Positions 46,812-56,586 are shown, counted from the stretch's first letter. The stretch: 64,000 nucleotides of DNA from DATFNV01 sp963827935 (GCA_963827935.1 CAWHCN010000005.1:62001-126000), one strand, 5' to 3'. Numbers and translations are program-made. The notes: generated from the sequence alone by a model not told the origin.

Positions 46812-47573
46812 TCAACGCAGCCCCCCTGAAATGGTAAGGATTTCCCCCGTAATGTAGGCGGACTCAGCCGATGCCAGGAAGACGACCGCGGGCGCGATCT
46901 CCTGCGGCTGGCCGATCCTGCCGAGCGGAGTTTGCGTCACAGCCTGCTTTTCAAAATCGCTGCCGGAGATCCCGGTGGCATGCAGCCCCTCGGTTTCGAT
47001 CACCCCGGGGGCAATGGCGTTGACGCGGATCTTGCGCGGCCCCAGCTCCTGGGCCAGCGAGCGCGTGATGGCATTCACGGCCGCCTTGACGCCGCTGTAC
47101 ACCGACGTGTTCGGCGGAGCCAGCGTGGCGGCCACCGAGCTGAGGTTGATGATGCTGCCGCCGTCCTGGCCGATTTGCTTGACGGCTTCCTGCGTCGTCA
47201 AGAGCAGCCCCAGCACATCGAGGTCGAACTGCTTGTGGAAGTGCTGCGGGTTGATCGCCTCCAGCGGCGCGAACTCGTAGATGCCAGCATTGTTCACCAG
47301 GATGTCGAGCTGGCCGAACGCTTTTTTCGACTCAGCAAAGAGACGGCGGACGTCCTCCAGCTTGGACACATCGGCTTGCACAGCGACGGCTTTCCCGCCC
47401 GACTGGCGGATGCGCCCGACGACCGCCTCCGCGCCGGCCTTGCTGCTGGCGTAATTGACCACGACCGCTGCACCGGCCGCCGCCAGGTGCTCGGCGATCG
47501 CGGCCCCGATGCCCTTCGACGCGCCCGTGACCACGGCGACCTGCCGTTCCAGCTTCTTCGAGGCGGTGGCCAT
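46812..47573 (-). CDS. Short-chain dehydrogenase/reductase
   Basis: 253 residues, frame intact, ATG 47573 (MATASKKLERQVAVVTGASK) after GAAAGGGGCG. Classical SDR motifs: TGASKGIGAAIAEHL (TGxxxGxG), NNAGIYEF (NNAG), SVAATLAPPNTSVYSGVKAA (catalytic S-Y-K), VNAIAPGVIETEG. Closest in style to 3-oxoacyl-ACP reductase or glucose/sorbitol dehydrogenases. Substrate not predictable. It lies 100 bp upstream of the flavin oxidoreductase. Confidence 0.88.
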   Translation of the reverse strand: MATASKKLERQVAVVTGASKGIGAAIAEHLAAAGAAVVVNYASSKAGAEAVVGRIRQSGGKAVAVQADVSKLEDVRRLFAESKKAFGQLDILVNNAGIYEFAPLEAINPQHFHKQFDLDVLGLLLTTQEAVKQIGQDGGSIINLSSVAATLAPPNTSVYSGVKAAVNAITRSLAQELGPRKIRVNAIAPGVIETEGLHATGISGSDFEKQAVTQTPLGRIGQPQEIAPAVVFLASAESAYITGEILTISGGLR

Positions 47574-47612
47574 CTTTCGCCCCTTTCTCTTCTCAGTGTG
47601 ATGGCTCCGGGA

Positions 47613-47647
47613 CAGCCGCCCCCGCGGCCCGGGCGCGGGGGCGGCTG
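47613..47647 (-). terminator. G/C hairpin after TIGR03000 gene
   Basis: Fourteen-bp perfect stem CAGCCGCCCCCGCG with a 7-bp loop, starting 6 bp after the 47653 stop on the minus strand. No T-run; a terminator or mRNA-stabilising hairpin. Confidence 0.6.
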
Positions 47648-47652
47648 CCGAA

Positions 47653-48215
47653 TTACTGCTGGGTGAAATCGGCGCTGACCGTTGAGTTGGCCGACACGTC
47701 CAGTTGCCGCGTCCGGGTGACCTCCTTGCCTTCCTTGTTGCGCCACCGAACCTTGACGTCGTAGACGTACTGGTGGCCCGGCGCCAGGGGCGGCGACTCG
47801 TAATAACGCGTCTCGCCGCGCTCCTTGGTCACTTTCTCCTCGAACCACACCTGGGCGTCGGTCGGTACGGTTAAGCGGATGCGAGCGATGTTATCCTGAA
47901 CCGGCGCATAAGCGCCGTAGGAGTAGTTGGCCGACGGCATGACCCCGTAAACGTAGGGGCTACTGTAATAGTAGCTTGGGGAGAGCACTGCGTACGGGTA
48001 GCTCCCGTAGGGCGTCACCGAACCGTAGGAGTAGGAGGGCGAGTAGGAAGGGGAGTAGGAGGGCGAGTAGGACGATGAGCGACCGGAACCTCCGAAGCTC
48101 CAATTGGAGCCGTTGATGGGCCAGCCCTGCTGCGCCCGGCCGGTCCGGCGGCGAGCAGAAGGCCGATCCCGGCGAGTGCCGGCGCTGCGATGGTAACAAG
48201 CGTACGTCGAGACAT
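47653..48215 (-). CDS. TIGR03000-domain exported protein, one frameshift
   Basis: ATG 48215 (MSRRTLVTIAAPALAGIGLL, signal peptide). After a frame break near 48145 the protein reads GWPINGSNWSFGGSGRS and a SYSP tandem (four units), then the TIGR03000 domain: IARIRLTVPTDAQVWFEEKV, YESPPLAPGHQYVYDVKVRW, VTRTRQLDVSANSTVSADF. TIGR03000 is a planctomycete-specific domain, often at C-termini of exported proteins of unknown role. The SYSP repeat could mediate assembly or surface attachment. Confidence 0.82.
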
Positions 48216-48401
48216 GGTTCTTCCTCCATTTCGTGTTACTTACCTTGGCCGCCGCCGAACGTCCGGGCCGGCCTGCGCCGCCAATCGTTCCGGTCGAGTG
48301 TTCCCCCTTACGCGTGGCGTTGGCTCAGGGGTTCTTGCCGGTCCGTTCGTCTGATGTCTTCGTTGGCTACGGCCAGGGGCCTTCCGCCGTGTCAGGAAGC
48401 A

Positions 48402-48434
48402 GCCGGGGCCGGCCCTCGCCGGGCCGGCCCCGGC
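48402..48434 (-). terminator. G/C hairpin downstream of DM13 gene
   Basis: Fourteen-bp arms GCCGGGGCCGGCCC with a 5-bp loop, 23 bp after the DM13 stop on the minus strand. No T-run. Confidence 0.6.
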
Positions 48435-48456
48435 AAGCGGATCGTTCGCTTGTGGT

Positions 48457-48894
48457 TCACTTGGCCGCCATCAACGGCGCGGCGGCAAAGTTGACGCTGA
48501 AGCGGTTACACCAGATCGAGACCACCTTGTACTTGCCCAGGTCCACGTTCTCGGGCACGTCGTAGTTCTGGTCGCCCTTGTTCCCCTTGAGCTTGGCCAG
48601 TTCCACGTGGTCCGTCTTGGCGACCGAGGCGGTGTCCTTGGCGTCGTCCGACTTGATCAGGCGAACGTGCAGGTCCGGTCCGTTCTCCACCGAGAAGTTG
48701 GTCAGGCGCAGCACCCGCTTGCCATCGGCGAGCTGGTAGATCGTCGCCGTGCCTGAGCCGGTCTTGTCGGCGTTGTGGAAATCGCCCTTCGCCAACACCT
48801 TCGCGGCCTTTTCCTGGGCCTGCGCGGCACTGGCGTAGAGGAACAGGCCGGCGACGAACAGGCCCAGCGCGGCGAACTTGGTACGGTTCAACAT
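48457..48894 (-). CDS. DM13-domain exported protein
   Basis: 145 residues from ATG 48894 (MLNRTKFAALGLFVAGLFLY, signal peptide, cut near AQAQ). The DM13 domain is complete: LAKGDFHNADKTGSGTATIY, LRLTNFSVENGPDLHVRLIK, VELAKLKGNKGDQNYDVPEN, and a VVSIWCNRFSVNFAAAPL end with the conserved cysteine. DM13 is predicted to bind redox cofactors in the periplasm. AAAGGAGG precedes the start. It follows a small membrane protein gene by 60 bp. Confidence 0.85.
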   Translation of the reverse strand: MLNRTKFAALGLFVAGLFLYASAAQAQEKAAKVLAKGDFHNADKTGSGTATIYQLADGKRVLRLTNFSVENGPDLHVRLIKSDDAKDTASVAKTDHVELAKLKGNKGDQNYDVPENVDLGKYKVVSIWCNRFSVNFAAAPLMAAK

Positions 48895-48954
48895 GGGAAA
48901 CCTCCTTTGAAAGAAACGTGTGACAGGAACACACCGATCGACCATCCGAGCGAC

Positions 48955-49140
48955 TTAGTTTTGCACTGGGGAATGGGCCTGGCTCGGCCCGGCGGCGTTG
49001 TCTGCTGGCACGCCGGGGGGAGGGGGCTCATTGACCGGGTTGTTGATGAACGCCTTCTCGGGGCGGAATAGATACCAGGCGACGCCGCACACGAGCAGGA
49101 ACACCGCCAGCAGCACAGCGTAGAGCCGAAGTCGGGTCAT
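48955..49140 (-). CDS. Small single-TM protein with proline-rich tail
   Basis: 61 residues from ATG 49140 (MTRLRLYAVLLAVFLLVCGV). One N-terminal transmembrane helix, then a short periplasmic tail rich in Pro (NPVNEPPPPGVPADNAAGP). GGAGAAAG lies before the start. First of two genes with the DM13 protein. No family recognised. Confidence 0.6.
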   Translation of the reverse strand: MTRLRLYAVLLAVFLLVCGVAWYLFRPEKAFINNPVNEPPPPGVPADNAAGPSQAHSPVQN

Positions 49141-50091
49141 GGGACTTTCTCCGATAATGCGGGGAATGCGTGAGTCGCCCCCTCCCGGCGATGCGACTCG
49201 TCTCGGCGATGGTGATGCGCGCGTGGCCGTTATGATCCATTGCCGTGTCTCTCCCGAACGCACGGACCCTCTCCACGGCCGCGTTGCCCGCCGCTGCGGG
49301 AACCCCTCTGCCACAAAGGTTGATGCCACGGGGCCGGGGGGGGTTACACCCCGAGAAGTATGCAACGAGGGTGCCAAGACACCAATCCCCGCGGCAACTC
49401 TCGCGCAAGTGCTTGACTCGGTTTCACTTGCATTCACCGAAGGTGTCAGCGATGCCGGCCGTCTGCTGCGGCAGCTTTTTGGGCAGCCTGGCAGAACTTT
49501 GGCGCAGGGTCGGCGAACGATCGCCGTCGTTGACGCGAGGACTTGGCATCAGGACCTGACCCGGTCCTGCGAAGGGCTCCCCCTGCCGGCCTGGGGCCCG
49601 CAGCCCGTCCGGGCGCACCGGCCAAAGGCGGCCCTGCGGGAAACTTGTGGTCGTTGGCCCCCGACGGAATGCGTTATGCGCTGCCCATGTCCGCGCAGCT
49701 TCGTGCTGCTCACCTACCGCTACGACCCCAGGGCCGCCCCGGACGGGCTGCCGGGCGTGGAGGGGACGTTCAACATGTGCAGCTGCTACCCAAGGTCTTA
49801 TTGCTGACGACGCCCTAGGCAGTGTCCCAGCGCCTGCTCCCGGCATTTCCTGTCATCCAGGGGGAGGTGGGCTCACGCAGGCGTGACATGAAATCTCATT
49901 GATGTATCTAACCTGTGTCCTGGTAATGAGTTCGGGTGCGCAGTTTCCTGTCACGGGGGGTTGACAGGAAACCCGAACGATTCTCTCGTCGGGCGCTCAC
50001 CGGCGCGCTTGTTGCTCTGCCTGAACGGAAGCCATACCCTTGTCGGGGTGTACGCAGATGCCTTGTGTCGGGCGCGAGAGGATGGACCAGC
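49141..50091. other. 951-bp intergenic region with possible GH15 remnant
   Basis: No intact gene. At about 49690-49795 (plus) a frame reads LLTYRYDPRAAPDGLPGVEG followed by TFNMCS, which resembles the conserved DGLPGEEGTF end of GH15 glucoamylase/trehalase proteins; nothing else of that family is seen. 49800-50091 is the leader of the EmrA-like gene and includes a TTGACA word at 49961. Confidence 0.45.
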
Positions 50092-51884
50092 ATGGCGAAC
50101 ACGAATGAACGGCCATCGGACCCTTCGACCGCAGCAAGGCCGGCCCCTGCCGACGCGGTGCGGGCGGCAACGACGGCAGGCTCGCCTGGGGCGGCGGCGG
50201 GTCAGGCGGCTCCGCCGGAGCCCCACGCCGCCCCGAGGACCAGCCCTCCTCCCGCCCCCCCACCCCGGGTGCCCGAAGGCAGACCGCCATCGCACCCCCT
50301 GCGCAAATGGCTGATCCTGGCGGCGGTGGTGGTCGGCCTGGCGCTCGGGGCCTACTTCTTCCTGGTGCCCTGGGTGATCACCGCACTGAACACGGTTTCG
50401 ACCGACGATGCCTACGTCAACGGCCACGTGACCTTCGTCGCCCCCCGCGTGTCGGGCCAGGTCACCAAGGTGCTGGTGGATGATAATTACCGCGTGAAAA
50501 AAGACGACTTGTTGGTCCAGCTCGATCAGGAGCCGTACCAGGTCCAAGTCGCGATCAAGCAAGCCGCCGTGACGGCGGCCGAATCCGACCTGGTGGCCGC
50601 CAACGCCCAGGTGCGCAGCCAGGTGGCCCAGACCCGGGCCGACCGCTTCCAGCTGCGGCACACCATCGAGCAGGTCGATACCCAGATCGCCAACCTTCGC
50701 GCCGCCGTGGCCACGCTGAACAGCAGGAAGGCGACCCTGAGCAGGCCGAAAGCAACCTCAAGCGCGGCAAGGAGTTGCGCCCAGCGGCGGCATCAGCAAG
50801 GAAGAACTCGACCATCGCAAACAAACGGTCAAGGTCGATGAGGCCGACGTGGACCAGGCGCTCCAGCAGGTCTACGCCCTCCGGGCCAGCCTCGGCCTCC
50901 CCGACAAACCGCCCGAGGGCCGCGACCTGACCGAAGTGCCGCCGGACCTGGATCAGAACTTCTCCAGCGTCCGCCAGGCGGTGGGGACGCTGATGCAAGA
51001 CGCGGCCCAGTTCGGTTACTTCCCCACCACCTGGGAAAACAGCCCCAAGCAGACCGTGGCGGAATTCTACAAGCAGGATCCCCTGGGTTACACGAACCTG
51101 ATTGGACAAACGCTCGCCTCCGTCGGACTCGCCCCCGGGGGGCCGCCCCTCGGCGCCATGGCGCAACAGGTCGTTGCCGTGGAAATGCGGGAAGCTGAAT
51201 CGCTGGCGATCGACCGCATCCTGGCCCTGATTATCCCCAAGCGCCGGCCATCAAGCAGGCCGAGGCCAAGCTGCTGCAGGCCCGCCGCGACCTGGACCAG
51301 GCCAAGCTGAACCTGCGCTACTGCGATATCGTACAGCGAGATCGACGGCCAGGTGACCGGCCGCAACGTCAACCCCGGCAACAACGTCCAGGTCGGGCAG
51401 AGCCTGATGGCCGTCCGCTCGCTGACCCGAAATCTGGGTCGACGCCAACTTCAAGGAGACCCAGCTGGCCGACCTGCGCATCGGCCAGCGCGTCCGCCTG
51501 GAGGTGGACATGTACGGCAGCCGGCGGGAGTTCAGGGCCGCATCTCCGGCTTCACGATGGGCACCGGCCAGACGCTGGCTCTGCTGCCGCCGCAGAACGC
51601 CACTGGCAACTTCGTCAAGATCGTGCAGCGGCTGCCGGTCCGCATCGATCTGATCGACTACGACCCCGACAAGGCCCCCCTGTTCGTCGGCCTGTCGGTC
51701 ACGCCCTTACGTCTACTACAAGGAGCCGCCCACCGGGCCGCACGCCGGGGAGTACCTCCAGCCGAATGCCCCGCTGCCCCAGGGGTCGTACCCCAAGACG
51801 TTACAGGAACTCGAGCCGCCCCCCGGCCCCAGCGCCCGCCACCAAGCCTCAACCTTGATCCACACCCCGACTTCCCAGGTCTGA
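50092..51884 (+). CDS. EmrA/HlyD-type membrane fusion protein, multiple frame breaks
   Basis: ATG 50092. A long Pro/Ala-rich cytoplasmic N-terminus is followed by a TM helix (WLILAAVVVGLALGAYFFLV) and the EmrA hallmark NTVSTDDAYVNGHVTFVAPR, then VSGQVTKVLVDDNYRVKKDD (lipoyl half) and a helical hairpin. The frame changes near 50735, 50775, 51245, 51333, 51432, 51535 and 51708. The other segments match the family (KLNLRYCDI; GRNVNPGNNVQVGQSLMAVR; GTGQTLALLPPQNATGNFVK; RLPVRIDLIDYDPDKAPLFV). It joins an inner-membrane MFS pump to an outer-membrane channel. Ends 34 bp before the pump gene. Confidence 0.8.
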
Positions 51885-51917
51885 CAGGCTTCGGAAGTCG
51901 GGCACGGAGGAGACGGC

Positions 51918-53534
51918 ATGAGCAGCGTGGCCCTCTTGCAGCCCGCGGTCGGCCGGCGGGCGATCAACCCCTGGATCGTCGCCGTCGCCGTGGTCATCCC
52001 CACGTTCATGGAGGTGCTGGACACCACCATCGCCAACGTCGCGCTGCGCTACATCGCCGGCGGCCTGTCGGCGGCGGTAATCGACAGCCGAGTGGGTGCT
52101 CACCAGCTACCTGGCCGCCAACGCCACCATCCTGCCGATCTCCGGCTGGATCTCGGCACGCCTGGGCCGCCGCAACTACTTCCTGCTGTCGATCGCCGTC
52201 TTCACCATCGCCTCGGGGCTGTGCGGCATGGCCACCAGCCTGGGGCAGATCATCCTGTTCCGGGTGATCCAGGGCCTGGCCGGCGGCGGCTTGCAGCCCT
52301 CCAGCCAGGGCGTGCTGCTCGATGCCTTCCCGCCCGAGAAGCAGGGCGCCGCCCAGACGATGTTCGGCGTCGCGGCCTTGCTGGCGCCGGTCGTCGGCCC
52401 GACGCTGGGCGGCTACCTGACGGTCCAGTACGACTGGCGCTGGATCTTCTACATCAACCTCCCGGTCGGCGCCCTGGCCTTGGTGGTGTGCTACTTCGTC
52501 GTCGAGGACCCGGATTACCTGAAGAAGCAGCGGGCGGAGCTGCTTCGCCGGCCGCTGAACTTCGACTACATCGGCCTGGGGCTGCTCGCGCTGGTCATGT
52601 CCTCGCTGGGAAATCATGCTCAGCAAGGGGCAGGAGTGGGACTGGCTGGGCGACCCCTTCTGGCGCATCCAGACGCTGCTGATCCTGTTCGTGGTGGGGT
52701 TGGGCTGTTTGATCTTCCGCGAGATGCGGATCGGCAATCCGATCGTCAACTTCCGGGTGCTGCGGCGAGCGCAACCTGGCGGCCTCGCTGCATCATCATC
52801 TTCTGTGCCTACGGTGTGCTCTACGGCGCCAGCACGTCGCTGCCCGGCCTGCTCCAGTCCCTGTTCGGCTACGACGCCTACGTCTCGGGACTGGTGCAGT
52901 CGCCCTCCGGCATCGGCGCGGTCCTGGTGCTGCTGGTCGTCGGCGCCCTCCTGGGTCGGGGCGTCGATGCCCGCTGGCTGATCGCCGGGGGCCTGCTGGT
53001 CATGGCGGCCGGGTGCTACTGGATGGCGCTGATGAACCTGTACATCAGCCCGTGGCAGGTGATCTGGCCGCGCATCGTGATGATCGCCGGCCTGTCGATG
53101 ATTTTCGCCCCGCTCAACGTCGCCGCCTTCAAATACACGCCTGCAATATTTGCGCGGGGCGGCGGTCGGCCTGTTGGCCCTGCTCCGCAACGAGGGGGGC
53201 AGCGTCGGCACCTCGATGGCCCAGACCATGCAGGAGCGGCGCGAGCAGTTCCACCTGTCGCGCCTGGACGACACCCTCGGCCCGTTGAATCCCCACGTCC
53301 ACACGTTCCTGGAGAGAGGCCAGACGTTCTTCATGCAGCAGACGGGCGACCCCGCCCGGTCGCAACTGGACGACGGTGCAAGCGCTGGCCAACCTCCGCC
53401 AGCAGCAGGCCGCGTCGCTGGCCTACTTCGACGTCTTCTGGCTGTGCGCCGCCCTGGGGGTGGCCCTCGTGGTTCTGGTGCTGCTCATGAAGCGCTCGGT
53501 GGCCGAGAAGGGCGCCCCCGTCGGGGGGGAGTAG
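51918..53534 (+). CDS. DHA2-family (EmrB-like) multidrug efflux pump, multiple frame breaks
   Basis: ATG 51918 (MSSVALLQPAVGRRAINPWI). Fourteen-helix MFS: motif PTFMEVLDTTIANVALRYIA (DHA2 motif D1), WVLTSYLAANATILPISGWI, motif A GRRNYFLLSIAVFTIASGLC, and motif C GVAALLAPVVGPTLGGYLT. The frame changes near 52085, 52612, 52775, 53152 and 53385; the ends continue YFDVFWLCAALGVALVVLVL to TAG 53534. It exports drugs or lipids by proton antiport with the adaptor upstream. The number of breaks in an otherwise conserved gene fits sequence error better than decay. Confidence 0.82.
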
Positions 53535-53606
53535 ACGCGATCCAAAGGGGAGCCTGAAGGTCCGCCTTCGCGCCACCCCAGACGCACGTGTCGCGAAGCC
53601 GATTCA

Positions 53607-53682
53607 TGCGGCCGCCTCGATCTTCGGAGGCTCGATGCGCTCATGGCCGACCAGCCCGGCGGGCATAGACCAGGCACGCCGG
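53607..53682 (-). pseudogene. DUF433 gene fragment, 3' end
   Basis: On the minus strand this matches the last 75 bp of the DUF433 gene at 18985-19236 (region coding LVYARRLVG ... KIEAAA and stop) with few changes. The matching 5' piece lies 770 bp away at 54446-54487, and two genes lie in between. Confidence 0.8.
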
Positions 53683-53822
53683 ACAGCGTCAACGGTGCCG
53701 CGACGACAAGCGAAAACTACCCTGTCCCCTTTGCTCCTCCTCCGTCTGCTCTCGCCAAAGACACCTGGAGGCTCTGAGGATACAATGCCGGGCAGGTTCT
53801 TTGCGGCGAAGGGGGGGCGAAC

Positions 53823-54086
53823 ATGGTTTCAGCTGACACGAAATCGGTCATCGAGCGCGCCAAGCGGATCTACGCCGAGCAACTGCAAGCCGTGCTGGAG
53901 CCCCAGCACCGGAATCAGTTCGTTGCTATTGAGCCGGAATCCGGCGACTATTTCCTGGGGGATACGTTCGACGAGGCCGTGAATTCGGCCAGGGCGAAGC
54001 ACCCGTCCCGCCTGTCGCACACCATCTGGATCGGGCATCGCGCGGCCTTTCACATGGGGGCATGCAGCGGTGAGCGGCTTCGTTGA
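53823..54086 (+). CDS. Small protein paired with aspartic protease-like gene
   Basis: 87 residues (MVSADTKSVIERAKRIYAEQ). Helical start, then AIEPESGDYFLGDTFDEAVN and HTIWIGHRAAFHMG, the style of small DUF5678-like partner proteins that precede retropepsin-like genes. It overlaps the next gene by 17 bp. This suggests a two-gene module; the role is unknown (possible toxin-antitoxin-like). Confidence 0.6.
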   Translation: MVSADTKSVIERAKRIYAEQLQAVLEPQHRNQFVAIEPESGDYFLGDTFDEAVNSARAKHPSRLSHTIWIGHRAAFHMGACSGERLR

Positions 54087-54432
54087 CGATCAGTTGCGGG
54101 CACTGCTCCGCGTGCCGGTGTCGGCGACGCGCGACGGGGAACGCACGGACCTCGTGGTGTGGATCGACACGGCGTTCAACGGCGGACTCGCAATCCCGCG
54201 ACAGCAGGTCGCCCACCTCGGGCTGTTGAAACAGTCGTCCGCCGAGGCCATCCTGGCGGACGGCCGATCCGTCGAATTGGAAACATTCGCCTGTTTCTTC
54301 GATTGGTTCGGCAACGCCTACGAGACGCAGATCGCCGCCAGCGACGGGGAGTATCCGCTGCTGGGAACGATGCTGCTGGATGGCCACCGCCTGGACATCA
54401 ACTACGCGGCGAAAACGGTCGAACTCACATAG
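54070..54432 (+). CDS. Clan AA (retropepsin-like) aspartic protease
   Basis: 120 residues (MSGFVDDQLRALLRVPVSAT). The active-site segment VVWIDTAFNGGLAIPRQQVA has the D-T-A-F-N-G form seen in bacterial clan AA single-domain proteases (D-T/S-G relatives), followed by the flap-like AILADGRSVELETFACFFDW and the C-terminal PLLGTMLLDGHRLDINY. Such proteins dimerise to form one active site. Second gene of the module that interrupts a DUF433 copy. Confidence 0.75.
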   Translation: MSGFVDDQLRALLRVPVSATRDGERTDLVVWIDTAFNGGLAIPRQQVAHLGLLKQSSAEAILADGRSVELETFACFFDWFGNAYETQIAASDGEYPLLGTMLLDGHRLDINYAAKTVELT

Positions 54433-54445
54433 TGTGCCGAACAGC

Positions 54446-54487
54446 ATTTCCCGACTGTCTCCCGCTGCGAGCATCCCCAGCACCTTT
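54446..54487 (-). pseudogene. DUF433 gene fragment, middle part
   Basis: Matches, on the minus strand, the GTGCTGGGGATGCTCGCAGC part of the intact DUF433 gene. Together with 53607-53682 it frames the two-gene module. Confidence 0.72.
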
Positions 54488-54581
54488 GCTTCTCGCCGGC
54501 AATGACGGCCACTGCGCGCATCAAAACGCCCTCAGCGCGATTTGTCGAGTGAACGACGCGGTCCCGACCCCTTCATGCGTG

Positions 54582-54663
54582 CCCCCGGCGTGCTGGCGGA
54601 ACTGGCACGGGGATGAGGTGGCGGAGGCCTTCGCACGCCCTTCGGAGTGCACCGGGGCGCGCA
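54582..54663 (+). pseudogene. Remnant of a second RAYT gene end with REP
   Basis: Matches the last 25 bp of the RAYT coding region (encoding GVLAELARG and stop) plus the following 45 bp and a decayed inverted REP (CACGCCCTTCGGAGTGCACC). Compare 13578-13650. It indicates that a second RAYT/REP unit once lay here. Confidence 0.72.
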
Positions 54664-54736
54664 GGCGCCCCGGATGTCTCCTCCGCAGTGGTCAGCTGTC
54701 ACGACCAGCCGCGCCCTAGCCCGCTGACCGAACCAA

Positions 54737-54790
54737 CCGGACATTTATCTGTATATTCATGTTGAAATATGTCCGGTGGCCGAGTATACT
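54737..54790 (+). promoter_or_regulatory. Promoter and inverted-repeat operator of the DUF4160 pair
   Basis: TTGAAA (54762-54767), 17-bp spacer, TATACT (54785-54790). The -35 region is bracketed by CCGGACAT (54737-54744) and ATGTCCGG (54769-54776), an inverted repeat suited to autoregulation by the helix-turn-helix gene product of the operon. Confidence 0.7.
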
Positions 54791-54811
54791 GTCACTGGTG
54801 ACGGGCGAGTC

Positions 54812-55069
54812 ATGGCGAAGGTCGATTGCTTCGAGATCCCCGGCCTGTATTGTTGGTTCTGGTCCAACGACCATGACCCGCCCCATTTCCACGTAAAGCG
54901 CGAGGGGGAATGGGAGATTAAGGTGAAGTTTGCCGAGGGCGAGGAGGACATGTTTGAACAAGAGTGGGGTACCACACCGAGCGGCAAGACGCTTCGGCAA
55001 CTGAAGAAGGCCGTAAGAGCGCACCGAGACGCCCTGCTGGAAGAATGGGAGGCGAAGGTAAACCAATGA
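54812..55069 (+). CDS. DUF4160 protein
   Basis: 85 residues from ATG 54812 (MAKVDCFEIPGLYCWFWSND). The in-frame GTG at 54776 lies upstream of the -10 element's expected transcript start, so I reject it. The DUF4160 signature is clear: WSNDHDPPHFHVKREGEWEI, with the conserved HDPPHFHV. DUF4160 genes are commonly followed by DUF2442 genes in toxin-antitoxin-like pairs, as here. Stop and next start overlap (ATGA at 55066). Confidence 0.85.
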   Translation: MAKVDCFEIPGLYCWFWSNDHDPPHFHVKREGEWEIKVKFAEGEEDMFEQEWGTTPSGKTLRQLKKAVRAHRDALLEEWEAKVNQ

Positions 55070-55966
55070 CTACCAAGACGCCAATTCGACGCCTGGTGGA
55101 GTTCTACGCGACTTCGCCCCGGATCGCTCACGCCTACCGGAGGGCCGCCAAGCGTAACAAGGGACTTGCCCGCTGCGCAGAGATGCACGAGTTGGGGCAC
55201 GCGACCGTCCCCCACGAACTCGCCAAGCGCGCTGGCCAGTTCCAGGTCGTGGTGCTCTCTCACGCCGACGAGGACCACCCCCTGTTGACTGACGAGCGGA
55301 TGGAGCCTGTGGTCTCGGGCGCGTTCCATTTGCTCTTCACCGAGCCGACGACGCACCCCGACCAGGTCGCCCAGTGGATGAGGATGACGAAGATTCGCTC
55401 GGAAAGCCGGCTCCATGTCGTCCAGGTCGACTACCTGGAGGCACCGCAGGTGTCAGAGTTGCTCGGGCGCGTCTGCTTTGCTCTGGCGCCGGACGGCACG
55501 CGGGGCAACATCATTGACGCTTACTGGTCCGGGGATTCGCTTCTCGTCCGCGGCCCGAGGCACCGGATGCTGCACGTTCCAGCGAGTCTCATCCCCGCTC
55601 TGCGGGGCCAGCCCCGCAATGTGCTGCGGAATTTCCAGATCGACCCGGACGGTTCGTTCATCCATTGGCCGGACCTCAACGTCCACCTCGGCTGGAACCA
55701 GTTCCTGCAGGCAGTCGATCCGGAAGCACTGCGGAAGGCCCAGCAGCGGAGCGAAGGCTTCAACAAACGGTATGGGGCCGCGATCCGCAAGCAGCGCGAG
55801 GAAGGGGGGTTTTCGCAATCGAAGATCGAGGGGCTCACGGAGCGGCAGCTCCGCCGCATTGAGCAGGGCGAGTGCCGCGCCACGAGCGGAGCCCTCCGCG
55901 CTGGCCAAGGCGCACGGGCTGGAGGTAAACGCCTACATGGAGCGGCTTGCGCGGGCGATGAAATGA
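55066..55966 (+). CDS. DUF2442 plus helix-turn-helix protein with extra N-terminal domain, one frameshift
   Basis: About 300 residues from ATG 55066 (MTTKTPIRRLVEFYATSPRI). Residues 1-165 form an extra domain I do not recognise (TKIRSESRLHVVQVDYLEAP). Then comes a DUF2442 domain (VLRNFQIDPDGSFIHWPDLN, with the conserved GSFIHWPDLNVHLGW) and an XRE-type helix-turn-helix (YGAAIRKQREEGGFSQSKIE; GLTERQLRRIEQGECRATS). The frame breaks near 55895; the rest reads ALAKAHGLEVNAYMERLARA. Likely DNA-binding antitoxin and autoregulator of the DUF4160 gene. Confidence 0.78.
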
Positions 55967-56073
55967 GCGGCGCTCGCCAAAAACTCAGCTGGACAGACGG
56001 GACAGAAGGGGTCGGGCTGCATTGGGTGGCACGGGGAATGTTCCTGGCTCGCCGGTGGAAGATTGGTCGAAAT

Positions 56074-56299
56074 GACTGATGCGCTCAGGCCCGACCAGCC
56101 GGCGGGCATAGACCAGCCACGCCTGCACGTCTTCCTTTTCCAGCCAGGGGTAGCCCTGCAACAGGATTTCCAGCCTGTCTCCCGCTGCGAGCATGCCCAG
56201 CCCATGTTCGACCGCCAGTCAGCGGCCGCGAATGATGGGCTTGCCGCCAAAGATGTTCGGATTCACCGTGATGCGTTCGAGGAGATTCGCTTCGTCCAT
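56074..56299 (-). pseudogene. DUF433 gene with in-frame stop
   Basis: Starts MDEANLLERITVNPNIFGGK on the minus strand at 56299, nearly the same as the intact copy at 18985, but CGCTGA replaces the second Arg codon of IIRGRR (stop at about 56219), and the 3' end diverges after VGPERIS. The 40-bp leader upstream also matches the intact copy. 55967-56586 otherwise holds only short repeats, including inverted ACCCTGTCCCC words at about 56342-56525. Confidence 0.85.
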
Positions 56300-56586
56300 T
56301 GGTTGTCCTTCTGCTCGGCGGTAGATGGTCAATTAGAGAAATGGGGACAGGGTCAACCGTCCCGCGAGGACATGCGAAAGGTATGCTGTCCCCATTTCTG
56401 TCTTTTTCGCCGCTCGCGAAAACGACTCCCGACCCTTTTTTCAGTCCCGCGTCTGGGTCCCTCGGCTGAATCCGCTGCCCTGGGCTACGTTGTGGATTCG
56501 GATGGAGACCAATTGACCCTGTCCCCGTATTGCGGCTTCGGCGCTACTCGTGGCCGGTCATGTGCAGCAAGCTGGATTGGCGATGT

